Shown here piece after piece: positions 6,984-15,814 of a stretch of 64,000 bases of DNA (position 1 is its first letter; each line of letters starts with the position of its first letter). A model generated the notes under the pieces. That model saw only the letters and a program-made list of their open reading frames with translations. It made no database searches and was not told the DNA's origin. The DNA comes from Fimbriimonadales bacterium. Lineage in GTDB: Bacteria; Armatimonadota; Fimbriimonadia; Fimbriimonadales; GBS-DC. The stretch spans positions 1 through 64,000 of the forward strand of contig JANXAW010000030.1 of assembly GCA_025061985.1 (NCBI GenBank), in the 5' to 3' direction. The translations under genes were made by a program, and so were the position numbers.

Positions 6984-9454
6984 TGCGGGAAATTGTTGCC
7001 GCGGGAGGGCGGGTGCAGCCACGCAAGCGTAAACGCCGCCGCCTTTGGAAGCGGTTGCTGGCGTACCTAACACTGCTGCTGTTTATCCTGATGCTGGGCG
7101 GGATGACCTTCATCGGCGTGCTTTACTACCAAGTAGCACGCATGATGCCCGCGGTGAGCCTTATTCAGAACTTTCAGCCGCGCGAAGCCAGCCTTATTTA
7201 TTCGTCAGATGGGGTGGTGCTGGCGCGGATTGCCGAAGAATATCGCGAGCCTGTGCCATTAGAGCAAATCCCCAAGCACCTCATCAACGCCACGATTGCC
7301 AAAGAAGACCGTCGCTTTTGGCAGCATCGAGGTGTCGATTGGCGCGCGATTGCCCGCGCCTTGTGGGTCAACATTACGGAGGGGGATATCAAGCAAGGCG
7401 GCAGCACGCTAACGCAGCAACTGGCACGCAACATCTTTCTTACGCAAAAGCGCACCTTCACTCGCAAATTGCAAGAGATTATCTTGGCGCAGGAGATGGA
7501 GCGCCGCCTTACCAAAGAGCGCATCTTGGAGCTATACCTCAACCAAGTTTACTACGGGAATGGGGCATATGGAGTCAAAGCGGCGGCGCAGGTGTACTTC
7601 AACAAGCCGTTGGAACGGCTCACGCTGGCAGAGTGTGCGCTGCTGGCTGCGCTGCCTCAACGCCCCTCGGCGTATGACCCGTTCTCTAACCCTGACGAGG
7701 CGATTTTCCAGCGCAACTTGGTGTTGAACTTGATGGCGCGGGAGGGGTATATTACGCCCGCTCAGCGTGATGCAGCGAAAGCCGAGCCGTTGCGCTTAGC
7801 CCGCGCGCGCCCCCAAACGCGCTTCCTTGCCCCGCACTTTGTGATGGATGTGCTGCGCGAACTGGAAGCGGAATATGGGCGCGAGCTACTCTTGCAGGGC
7901 GATTTGCGCGTTTACACGACCCTGAACTGGGAAATGCAGCAAGCTGCAGAGGCAGCGCTCCAACGGGGCGTACAGGCATTCCGCGATCGAGGCGTTACGC
8001 AAGGGGCATTAGTGCTGATTGACCTGCGCACAGGCGAAATCCGCGCGTTAGTAGGCGGCGTAGACTTTCGGCGCTCGCAGTACAACAACATCACGCAAGG
8101 GCGCAGGCAACCTGGCTCGGCGTTTAAGCCGATTGTGTACGCAGTAGCGTTCGAGCTGGGCAAGCTCACGCCGACCTCTACCCTTTTGGATGCGCCGATT
8201 CGTCTGCCCAGTGGTGTGCCTGGCAAGTACTGGCGTCCTCAGAACGCCGATGGCAGGTTCCGTGGGCGTATTAGTGTGACACGCGCGCTAACCGCGTCGG
8301 TCAACATCCCTGCAGTGCGTGCGGCGCAGCTGGTGGGTGCAAACACAATTGCGGAGTTTGCCCGCACACGCTTTGGCATTGAGTCGCCTTTAGACCCCGT
8401 GTTGCCGTTGGCGCTGGGTGCGTCGGCGGTTAAGCCGTTGGAGCTTGCTGAAGCCTACAGCGTGTTCGCCCTAAAGGGCAACCGCCTCAAGCCTTATATG
8501 ATTCGGCGCGTGGTGGACGGCAACGGCGTTACAATGCTAGAGCAACACGCACAGATTGTGCCGGGCGTGTTGTCCGCCCAAAGCGCCGCGTGGATGGACG
8601 AGATTTTACGCAAAGCGGTTGTCGAGGGCACGGGCAAAGCAGCAGCGCGTATTCCAAACGCACGCGGTAAGACGGGTACTACCAGCGATCACCGCGATGC
8701 GTGGTTTGTGGGCTATACAGACGAGTATTTGGCGGTGGTGTGGGTTGCTAGCGAGTACTACAACCCGCAAACGCGCCGTTGGGAGTACCGCCCGATGCGG
8801 CGTGTGTTCGGGGGCACTGTGTGCGCTCGCATCTGGGCAGACCTAATGGAGCAAGTGAACGCGATTGAGCAGCGTTTGCGCGCGCGTCAACCGCAGCTTG
8901 GGCAGCCGCTCTCCATCGAGGAGTTGACCCCTGCATCGGGGTCTGCACCAGCGGGAGAAGACCAGTTGCATCCCACGCAGCCCTCAGAGGCTGAGCGCCC
9001 ATCTGCAGATGCGAGCACGCCCCCCTTGCCTGCTAACACGCCCCAACCAGAGCTACTTACCTCTACCAGTATGCCTACCACACCTGCTACCTCTGCGCCA
9101 GCTCCACGCAGCGGCGAACCGACCCCTACCGTCAGCAGTGCTCCTCGCGAAGCTCAGCCACCTATCCTACCCCCTTCGCAGCCGAGCGTACCGCGCACAA
9201 CCCGAGCACCCGCACAACTGCCCGCCTCGCAGTCAAACACTCCGCGCACCGCAGCGCCAGCTGCGCAACCCATTCCTCCCCGCACGTCCAAGCCACCGTC
9301 ACCACCGCCCCAGCCAGAATATGTGGAAGTACCGATTTGTGCCGATACAGGCTTGGTGGCAACGGAATACTGCCCCGAGGTTGTGACTAAACGCTACCAA
9401 AAGGGCGCGGAACCCAAAAAACGCTGTAGCCGACACGGCATCCGAAGGCGATGA
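6983..9454 (+). CDS. mrcA: Class A penicillin-binding protein (PBP1A-like transglycosylase/transpeptidase)
   Basis: This 823-residue bifunctional murein synthase polymerises lipid II and cross-links the glycan strands. A basic cytoplasmic stretch (RKRKRRR) and one membrane helix (about 20-45) precede the GT51 domain, with EDRRFWQHRG (catalytic E108) and GGSTLTQQLARN. The transpeptidase domain has SAFK (S379), SVN (S439) and KTGT (K563). The last 180 residues are a Pro/Ser/Thr-rich linker ending in a small Cys-containing module (ICADTG, EYCPE, RCSRH), common in this family. The start at 6983 leaves a normal short N terminus; an upstream ATG at 6866 would overlap the divergent gene. The next gene, PBP2, overlaps by 4 bases (ATGA), so the two are translated together. 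Confidence 0.93.
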   Translation: MREIVAAGGRVQPRKRKRRRLWKRLLAYLTLLLFILMLGGMTFIGVLYYQVARMMPAVSLIQNFQPREASLIYSSDGVVLARIAEEYREPVPLEQIPKHLINATIAKEDRRFWQHRGVDWRAIARALWVNITEGDIKQGGSTLTQQLARNIFLTQKRTFTRKLQEIILAQEMERRLTKERILELYLNQVYYGNGAYGVKAAAQVYFNKPLERLTLAECALLAALPQRPSAYDPFSNPDEAIFQRNLVLNLMAREGYITPAQRDAAKAEPLRLARARPQTRFLAPHFVMDVLRELEAEYGRELLLQGDLRVYTTLNWEMQQAAEAALQRGVQAFRDRGVTQGALVLIDLRTGEIRALVGGVDFRRSQYNNITQGRRQPGSAFKPIVYAVAFELGKLTPTSTLLDAPIRLPSGVPGKYWRPQNADGRFRGRISVTRALTASVNIPAVRAAQLVGANTIAEFARTRFGIESPLDPVLPLALGASAVKPLELAEAYSVFALKGNRLKPYMIRRVVDGNGVTMLEQHAQIVPGVLSAQSAAWMDEILRKAVVEGTGKAAARIPNARGKTGTTSDHRDAWFVGYTDEYLAVVWVASEYYNPQTRRWEYRPMRRVFGGTVCARIWADLMEQVNAIEQRLRARQPQLGQPLSIEELTPASGSAPAGEDQLHPTQPSEAERPSADASTPPLPANTPQPELLTSTSMPTTPATSAPAPRSGEPTPTVSSAPREAQPPILPPSQPSVPRTTRAPAQLPASQSNTPRTAAPAAQPIPPRTSKPPSPPPQPEYVEVPICADTGLVATEYCPEVVTKRYQKGAEPKKRCSRHGIRRR

Positions 9455-11268
9455 TTCAGCGTCCCAAGCGCTACTTGGGCATCCGACGCGAAGAAAAGCG
9501 GATTATCTCGCCCCGCGAATATGGGATGCTGTTTGTTATTTTTGCCGTTGTGGGCGTTTTAGGGGTGCGCTTATGGTACCTGCAGGTGCTGCACGGCGAG
9601 GAGTTAGCCACACGAGCCGAACTGGTGCGCACGCGCTTACTACGCACCCCGCCACCTCGCGGGCTGATAGTAGACCGCAATGGGCAGATTGTAGCCACCA
9701 ATCGTGCGCAAATAGTTATCAGCGTCATTCCAGAGCGATTACGGCGTCATCCTGAACGCATTCCGCTGGTCGCTCAGCGTCTGGGAATAGCTCCCGACGA
9801 ACTGCGCCAGCTGATTGAGAACCCTAAGATCAACCCCTACATCCCTCTGGTTGTTCAAAAAGGCGTAGGGCTGGAGCAGGCTGCGGACTTGCTGGAGAGC
9901 CAGTACAACTTGCCCGAAGTGGAAGTTTCGCTTCAACCAATGCGGCGCTACCCCTACGGGGGGTTGTTCGCGCATGTGCTGGGGTATGTAGGGCAGATTT
10001 CACAAGAGGAGTTGCAAGCCTACGCCACAGAGACCGAAGAAGCCACCGATTGGCTTAGCCTGCGGTTGTACGACGGCACGGACTTTGTGGGCAAAAGTGG
10101 CATTGAGCGCACCTACGAGCGCGAGTTGCACGGCAAACCTGGGGGCGAGCAGGTAGAGGTTACGCCTGTTGGCAAGCGGGTACGCACTGTGCAAGAGTTC
10201 GAGCCAACCCCAGGCAACCGTGTCGTGCTAAGCCTCGATGTGCGCTTGCAACGCAAGGCGCATGAGCTACTTCAAGGGCACAAAGGCGCGCTGGTGGCGT
10301 TAGACCCGCGCACGGGTGAGGTATTGGCAATGGTCAGCCAGCCGACCTTCGACCCGAACGTGTTCGTGCCGCGCATCCCGCGCACAGTCTGGCGTCAGCT
10401 CGCCAACGATCCACGCGCCCCCCTCAACAACCGTGCCGTGCAGTCAGCCTATGCGCCTGGTTCGATTGTCAAGCCAATCTTTGCGCTGGAGGGTCTCAAG
10501 CGCGGGCTAATTACAACTCATAGCCACACTACTTGTACTGGCGGCTATCGGTTGGGGACTCGCACCTTCCGTTGTTGGCGCCGCCACGGGCGTGTGGACT
10601 TTTACGAGTCCATTGCGTTTTCGTGCGATGTGTTCTATTACCAGTTAGCTCAGCGCTTAGGACCCGACGCTTTGGCGGAAGTTGCGCGGGCGTTTGGGTT
10701 GGGTGAACGCACGGGGATTGACCTACCCCATGAGCGCAAAGGGCTGGTTCCCGACACGCGCTGGAAGCGCACCGTGCTCAAACAGCCTTGGTATGGGGGT
10801 GAGACCCTCAACTACGGCATCGGGCAGGGCTATCTGGCAATCACCCCGCTGCAGGCAGCGGTGATGGCGATGGGAATCGCCAATCGCGGGGTAATGTACC
10901 GCCCGTATTTGGTGAAGGAGGTGCGCACTCCTGAGGGGCGGCTATTGCATCGCACGCAACCTGAGGTGATCCGTCGCTACGAAGCTGCGCCTGAGCACTG
11001 GGAGGCAGTGATTGAGGGCATGGTGCGTGTGGTAGAGGCGGGTACGGCAAGCGCAGCGCGCGTACCAGGCATCCGCGTTGCGGGCAAAACAGGCTCCGCA
11101 GAGTTTCGCAAAGGGGGCAAGACCCACGCTTGGTTCATTGCTTTTGCCCCTGCGGAAAACCCGCGCGTGGTGGTATGCGTGATGGCAGAAGAGGCAGGAG
11201 GCGGGGGTGCAATCGCGGCGCCTATCGCTGGGCAGTGGCTACGCTATTTCTTCGAGTTAGGGTACTGA
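9451..11268 (+). CDS. mrdA: Penicillin-binding protein 2 (class B transpeptidase)
   Basis: The 605-residue monofunctional transpeptidase has a short cytoplasmic tail, one membrane anchor (about 25-45), the PBP dimerisation domain (RGLIVDRNGQ near residue 70) and a transpeptidase domain with SIVK (active S338), the SCD variant of the SxN motif near residue 393, and KTGS (K546). This pattern is that of PBP2 of the elongation machinery (with RodA). It overlaps the PBP1A stop by 4 bases, which couples a glycan polymerase to an elongation transpeptidase. RodA and MreB genes are not in the window. Confidence 0.92.
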   Translation: MIQRPKRYLGIRREEKRIISPREYGMLFVIFAVVGVLGVRLWYLQVLHGEELATRAELVRTRLLRTPPPRGLIVDRNGQIVATNRAQIVISVIPERLRRHPERIPLVAQRLGIAPDELRQLIENPKINPYIPLVVQKGVGLEQAADLLESQYNLPEVEVSLQPMRRYPYGGLFAHVLGYVGQISQEELQAYATETEEATDWLSLRLYDGTDFVGKSGIERTYERELHGKPGGEQVEVTPVGKRVRTVQEFEPTPGNRVVLSLDVRLQRKAHELLQGHKGALVALDPRTGEVLAMVSQPTFDPNVFVPRIPRTVWRQLANDPRAPLNNRAVQSAYAPGSIVKPIFALEGLKRGLITTHSHTTCTGGYRLGTRTFRCWRRHGRVDFYESIAFSCDVFYYQLAQRLGPDALAEVARAFGLGERTGIDLPHERKGLVPDTRWKRTVLKQPWYGGETLNYGIGQGYLAITPLQAAVMAMGIANRGVMYRPYLVKEVRTPEGRLLHRTQPEVIRRYEAAPEHWEAVIEGMVRVVEAGTASAARVPGIRVAGKTGSAEFRKGGKTHAWFIAFAPAENPRVVVCVMAEEAGGGGAIAAPIAGQWLRYFFELGY

Positions 11269-11401
11269 CGCGGCTGTTCACCACTGCGCCCTCTGTAGGC
11301 TCGCACGCTGCCCTATGCGTAAGTCTAGCTGAGTGGAGCGTTCGCCTGAGCTTCTAAGACGGGCGGTCGTTGGGGGACGCGGTGGCAGGATTTCACCATT
11401 C

Positions 11402-11440
11402 AATGGGCAGAATCTGCCCATTAGGTGGGTAGAATCTGCC
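11402..11440 (+). promoter_or_regulatory. Twin palindromes overlapping a leaderless promoter
   Basis: Site 1 is a perfect 21-base palindrome (11402-11422, AATGGGCAGA-A-TCTGCCCATT). Site 2 (11428-11440, GGTAGA-A-TCTGCC) has one mismatch. The centres are 22 bases apart, about two helical turns. The -10 box TAGAAT (11430-11435) lies in site 2, and the -35 position falls in site 1. The ATG of the next gene comes 6 bases after the -10. This looks like an operator for a dimeric repressor. Confidence 0.6.
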
Positions 11441-11441
11441 G

Positions 11442-12674
11442 ATGTTGCTGGAGCGCTGGGCAATTGAGCGAGTCAGGGAAGCGCTGCGCGTGATGCCCGC
11501 CGTGTTTTTGCAGGGGGCGCGACAGGTGGGTAAGACCACATTGGCTCACCAGCTGCTTGCTGAGGGGTTGATGGATGCCTACTACACGCTGGACGACCTT
11601 ACCACCCTGCAAAGTGCCCTGCAAGATCCAAAGGGTTTCGTAGAGGCGTTGCCCGAACGTGCCATCTTGGACGAAGTTCAGCGCGTGCCGCAGCTGCTGT
11701 TGCCCCTCAAGCAGCGCATCGATTCTGCACGCAAAGCGGGGATGTTCTTGCTCACAGGTTCTGCCAGCCCCGCGGCGCTACCCCAAGTCGCCGATGCCCT
11801 GGTTGGGCGGATGGGTATCGTCATGCTTCATCCCTTCTCGCAAGGGGAACTGGAGCGGAGGCGCGAATGCTGGCTCGTTTGCGCTTTTGAGGGTGCCTTT
11901 GCGATGCGTACCGACTTGGACACAAGTGACTTGTGGGGGCGTGTGCTTCGTGGAGGCTACCCGCAGGCAGTAGCGCAACCGACCTTGTTGCAGTGTCAGA
12001 TGTGGCTGCGCGCGTATGCAGAGACTCTGCTCACGCGGGATGTGCGCCTGCTTGCCGACATTGAGCGGGTTGCCGATATGGGGCGCCTGTTGCGCCTGCT
12101 TGCCGCCCAAAACGGGCAACTGCTCAACCTGTCGAACCTCTCGCGGGAAATCGGCATACCCCACTCCACGCTCCAGCGCTACTTGCGTTTACTAGAGACG
12201 CTGCTGGTGGTTATTCGCATCCCCCCGTGGTATGCAAGTATCAGCCAACAGTTGCTCAAGACCCCGAAAGTTTTCTTGAATGACACAGGCTTAGCGCTTG
12301 CGGTGCTGGGGGCTGGGGAGGAACGCCTATTACAAGATGCACTGCTGCGCGGGCGGATGTTAGAGGCGTTCGTCGCTAACGAGCTTGTCAAGCAAATCAG
12401 CTACGCGGAAACGACCTACCGTTTGTATTACCTGCGCACTAGCAAGGGGCGGGAAGTGGACTTGATTGTGGAAAACGCGCAGGGACAGGTGATCGGTATT
12501 GAGATCAAGGCTGCAGCCACGGTGAACGCAGAAGATTTTCGGCATTTGCGCGCGCTTGCCCAAGCCGTAGGCGAGCGATGGGCTGGCGGATATGTGCTGT
12601 ACACAGGCACCGCGCAAGTGCCATTTGGCAATCGGCTGTGGGCACTGCCCGTACCCAGCTTGTGGGAGGCATAG
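11442..12674 (+). CDS. AAA-family ATPase with DUF4143 C-terminal domain
   Basis: The 410-residue protein has a P-loop GARQVGKTT (about 25-33), a Walker B-like ILDEVQR (about 73), and a winged-helix-like middle. Its C-terminal DUF4143 part holds EVDLIVE and IEIKAA near residues 340-355; this D...ExK pattern resembles PD-(D/E)xK nucleases. Proteins of this kind are widespread and often in many copies per genome; their cellular role is not settled. The start is fixed by a -10 box 6 bases upstream, with no ribosome binding site, so the mRNA is probably leaderless. The gene stands alone between the PBP2 gene and a convergent ligase gene and is preceded by a strong operator-like pair of palindromes. 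Confidence 0.85.
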   Translation: MLLERWAIERVREALRVMPAVFLQGARQVGKTTLAHQLLAEGLMDAYYTLDDLTTLQSALQDPKGFVEALPERAILDEVQRVPQLLLPLKQRIDSARKAGMFLLTGSASPAALPQVADALVGRMGIVMLHPFSQGELERRRECWLVCAFEGAFAMRTDLDTSDLWGRVLRGGYPQAVAQPTLLQCQMWLRAYAETLLTRDVRLLADIERVADMGRLLRLLAAQNGQLLNLSNLSREIGIPHSTLQRYLRLLETLLVVIRIPPWYASISQQLLKTPKVFLNDTGLALAVLGAGEERLLQDALLRGRMLEAFVANELVKQISYAETTYRLYYLRTSKGREVDLIVENAQGQVIGIEIKAAATVNAEDFRHLRALAQAVGERWAGGYVLYTGTAQVPFGNRLWALPVPSLWEA

Positions 12675-12687
12675 CGAGGGTAGCGAG

Positions 12688-14892
12688 CTACTCTGCGCTT
12701 AGTCGGGCATACTCTTGGCGGAGGGATTGGGCGTTTTGCGTGCGCCCCTGCGCTTCGTAAAGCGTTGCCAGCTCTTGCAACACCTGCAGGTGCGCACTGA
12801 GGATTTGGCGCTCGCGTTCAGGATTGTAGAAGCCGTGCAGCCCTGCGGCGCGCCCCGCCAGATGGAACGGATAGGTCAGCTCGCGATAGGCGCGAAACAC
12901 GGCAAGCGCTTGCTCGTAGTGGGTTTGGGCTTGGTTGAGGTTGCCAATCGCGCGATAGTGCCGAGCTAATGCCAGATGCGCAAAACCGAAGGCGGTCTCC
13001 ACGATTTGGGGGATGGCACGGATACGCCCGTAGGGGCTGCTTTGGAGGGCGATTATGCGCTCGTAGTAGGCGCGTGCTTCCTCAGTGAGGCGCGGCGTGT
13101 TTGGGTCGGGTTGTGCGAGCTGTGCCAGTTTGAGCAGCGCGGGCAGGCTGTGCGGGTCGTGCTTTAGAGCGGCTTGGAACTGCATGCGTGCCTGCGCAAG
13201 GTCACCTTCGCGCTCGTAGTAAGTTCCCAAGCGATACAAGTTGCGGGCGGTAGGTTTGAGGCGCACAGCACGCTGCATCAGTTCAAACGCTGTTTCGCGC
13301 CTACCCAACGCGTAGTAAAGCTCGCCCGCATCCATCAGGTAGTCGGGGTTGGTCGCATCAAAGCGTCGTGCGAGGCTGTACAGCTCGATTGCCTGCGGAA
13401 TGTGCGACACCAGCGTCTGATAGCGTCCTTGGTTGGCGAACCACTCGCCCAGCCCAAACGCCGACAGAATAGTTCCTAGCAGCAGCGCTATCGTTAGGGC
13501 AATCCCGCGCCGTTCCAACGGGCGCACGGGTAGTGCATACACGCCGTCCACCGCCAACGCCAGCCCTAACCCCAGCAACGCGCTGAGCGTGATGAGATTT
13601 GCGAACGCTTGCAGGTCAGAGTCGACGGCGTTATGCAGCACGGCTCCCAGCACGCCTGCCAGCACGCCTACACGCACGGGGCGCCAATCCATCGCGCGTG
13701 GCACAGGGCGATTGAGGTCAGGAGGCATTTCGCGTTGGGCAGCGCGTTGTAGCCAACCGACACCTGCGATTAGCAAAAGGATTAGCGCGGGCAAGCCTGA
13801 CTCAGCGGCTAACTCTAGGTAGGTGCTGTGCGCGGCGCGGGTGTATCCAACGCTCGCATAGCGTGGGTAGCCCCATTCGAAGGCGCCTGTGCCTATCCCC
13901 ACAATCGGGTTTGCCAGCGCGGCGCGAAGCGCGCCTTTCCAAGTTTCCACGCGAAACGCCCCCGAATGCACATCCTGGACTGCTGCTTGTGGCGTGAGGC
14001 GTTGCGTTGCTGGAGCGCTCAGCCACAACACACCTGCCAGTAGCACTCCCACCACTGCCAACCGCATTAGGAAAGCGCGCGTGAGCAGCTTCCAGGCACT
14101 TGCGATGATTAGAAACGCTGCTGCTGCACCTACGAACGAGAGCATTCCCAAGCGTGAGGCGGTCAGCACCAGCGCGCTCAGTTGCAGCCATAGCCCTACG
14201 GTAAGCAACGCCCCATACAGGCGTCGTCGTGGCTCAGCGAACTCGCGTCCCACCATCAATAACAGCCCCATCGTGAGCGGTGCAACCATCACCAAGTAGC
14301 CCGCCAGCAGGTTGGGGTTGAAAAAAGTTGCAAACACGCGCCAGTTCGTGATCCCACTGAGCGCGCTCACGAGGTACTCCCCGCACGCGCGGAGCGCGAT
14401 AAGGCTTGCGCTCATCACCATCAGCGACAGCACCAACCAACCCGCAACATTTCGGCGCACAATCGCCGTGAGCGAGAGGATTGTCATAAGCGCCATCAGC
14501 CAGTGAGCAAGTCGCGCATGTCCTGCCCATCCTGTTTGCTTGACCGCTGCTGACACACCTAACCACCCAATGAGGAGCACCAGTGGCACCAAGAACCGCC
14601 CCACGGGCACACGCCACATCGGCATATGCCATGCCGCTTGCACAGACCCGGCAAGTATCAGTAGGCTCACTACGAACGCGCCCATAAGGGGCATATCAGC
14701 GTTCCACAGAAGGGCAGTAAGCGTATCGGAGGGGGCTATAGGGCGCGCTCCTACATACACACTGCCCGACCACCAAGGCGCTAGCGCCACACCCGCCCCC
14801 AACAAGCCCGCCGACCAGGGCATCCATGCGTGCGCGGATGGCTTGGCTTTCGCCTTACCATTCCCTAAGTGCTCGACGCCGTTGCTCCGCAT
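12688..14892 (-). CDS. O-antigen ligase/polymerase-like (Wzy_C) membrane protein with TPR domain
   Basis: The 734-residue product has about a dozen membrane helices in residues 25-470, a large periplasmic loop, and a soluble C-terminal half made of tetratricopeptide-like helices (for example ELYYALGRRETAFELMQRAV and YYEREGDLAQARMQF). This is the layout of Wzy/WaaL-type proteins with TPR tails, which join or polymerise O-antigen or related glycans on the periplasmic face. The ATG at 14892 is preferred over a TTG two codons upstream; either overlaps the upstream NUDIX gene by about 40 bases. It is the last gene of a minus-strand run (beta-lactamase-like, lepB, NUDIX, ligase). Confidence 0.8.
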   Translation of the reverse strand: MRSNGVEHLGNGKAKAKPSAHAWMPWSAGLLGAGVALAPWWSGSVYVGARPIAPSDTLTALLWNADMPLMGAFVVSLLILAGSVQAAWHMPMWRVPVGRFLVPLVLLIGWLGVSAAVKQTGWAGHARLAHWLMALMTILSLTAIVRRNVAGWLVLSLMVMSASLIALRACGEYLVSALSGITNWRVFATFFNPNLLAGYLVMVAPLTMGLLLMVGREFAEPRRRLYGALLTVGLWLQLSALVLTASRLGMLSFVGAAAAFLIIASAWKLLTRAFLMRLAVVGVLLAGVLWLSAPATQRLTPQAAVQDVHSGAFRVETWKGALRAALANPIVGIGTGAFEWGYPRYASVGYTRAAHSTYLELAAESGLPALILLLIAGVGWLQRAAQREMPPDLNRPVPRAMDWRPVRVGVLAGVLGAVLHNAVDSDLQAFANLITLSALLGLGLALAVDGVYALPVRPLERRGIALTIALLLGTILSAFGLGEWFANQGRYQTLVSHIPQAIELYSLARRFDATNPDYLMDAGELYYALGRRETAFELMQRAVRLKPTARNLYRLGTYYEREGDLAQARMQFQAALKHDPHSLPALLKLAQLAQPDPNTPRLTEEARAYYERIIALQSSPYGRIRAIPQIVETAFGFAHLALARHYRAIGNLNQAQTHYEQALAVFRAYRELTYPFHLAGRAAGLHGFYNPERERQILSAHLQVLQELATLYEAQGRTQNAQSLRQEYARLSAE

Positions 14893-15352
14893 ATGCAAAC
14901 ACTGCCTCTAACAGGGGCGACCAGTCGTAGTAAAGCGCGGGGAGTTCCTCTAAGGTTGCCCATTGGATTCCCCGTGACTCCGATTCTGCGCCGAGTGGGT
15001 CAATCCTCTCGGCGCGTGCTAAGTACACGGGTGCGCTGCAAGGCTCGGGTTCGTCTGGGCTGCAGGGTGAGAGCACGTATGCGCCAAGGATGTGCAACTG
15101 GGCAAGCACGGCGCCGGTTTCCTCGTAGGCTTCGCGGCGCGCGGCGGCTTCAGGCGATTCGCCTGGCTCGATATGTCCGCTGGGGGCGCAGTAGCCGCGC
15201 GCCTGAATGTTCGCCAGCAGGTAGCGTCCTGCTTCATCACTTATTAGCACCACCACGTAACGCGGTGGGGGAAGCGGCTCGTCGCTGTCGGCGGGCACAA
15301 AGCGCATCCATCGACCCGCCCATTGCGCCTGAAGTGTGCGCCACTGGCTCAA
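14855..15352 (-). CDS. NUDIX hydrolase
   Basis: The 165-residue protein carries a complete Nudix box GHIEPGESPEAAARREAYEE (GX5EX7REUXEEXGU) at about residues 60-82, so it should hydrolyse a nucleoside diphosphate linked to another group in a metal-dependent way. Substrate cannot be told; housekeeping or 8-oxo-nucleotide cleaning types are both possible. It starts at TTG (15352), overlapping the lepB stop as TTGA, so it is translationally coupled to lepB. Its 3' end overlaps the start of the ligase gene by about 38 bases. Confidence 0.85.
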   Translation of the reverse strand: MSQWRTLQAQWAGRWMRFVPADSDEPLPPPRYVVVLISDEAGRYLLANIQARGYCAPSGHIEPGESPEAAARREAYEETGAVLAQLHILGAYVLSPCSPDEPEPCSAPVYLARAERIDPLGAESESRGIQWATLEELPALYYDWSPLLEAVFAYAEQRRRALREW

Positions 15353-15813
15353 GGGAGCGCCTCCTGCCAGCCACCCACGATTTTGCCCTGTACCCAGCTT
15401 AGCGGAATCGCGCCGATGTGGCGACTATCCTCAGACTGCGCCAAGTTATCGCCCACCACGAAGATATGCCCCTCTGGCACGCGCCCGCCCATCATATACA
15501 CCAGCGGAGTCCAGTACCGTTTGGGGATGGGTTCGCCCGCTAACGCCACCACCCGCTTGATGAGCAAATCGCCTTTCGGGCGGATGATAACCACCACGTC
15601 CCCCTTCCGAATCTCGCCAAACAGCCAGTAGGCGTTGGTCATTAGCAGGCGGTCGCCGTCTTTGTAGGTCGGTTCCATTGAAGGACCGTTTACCACCACG
15701 ATGCGGAAGTTGAGTGCGAAGAAGAGCGCCAACAGTCCAAAAATCGTTAGTAGCACCAACGCGCGCGTGTTGCGAAGAGGGTAGTCTGCTTCTTTCGTTT
15801 TGACAGCGTGCAT
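15349..15813 (-). CDS. lepB: Signal peptidase I
   Basis: The 154-residue enzyme cuts signal peptides from exported proteins at the outer face of the inner membrane. It has one membrane helix (about 17-40), the catalytic serine in GPSMEPT (S45), the general-base lysine in LIKRVV (K86), and the closing GDN box (VVGDNLAQSEDSR). The start at 15813 follows GGGGGAG by 7 bases and sits just after the stop of the upstream gene; a longer reading is open but has no support. At about 150 residues it is a short, Gram-positive-like type with one anchor. It is the second gene of the run with NUDIX and ligase genes. Confidence 0.92.
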   Translation of the reverse strand: MHAVKTKEADYPLRNTRALVLLTIFGLLALFFALNFRIVVVNGPSMEPTYKDGDRLLMTNAYWLFGEIRKGDVVVIIRPKGDLLIKRVVALAGEPIPKRYWTPLVYMMGGRVPEGHIFVVGDNLAQSEDSRHIGAIPLSWVQGKIVGGWQEALP

Positions 15814-15814
15814 T

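Noticed and set aside
6937..7113. Longer N terminus for the YfhO-like protein
   Set aside because: It reads antisense through PBP1A codons; a TATAAT box at 6944-6949 fixes the start at GTG 6936.
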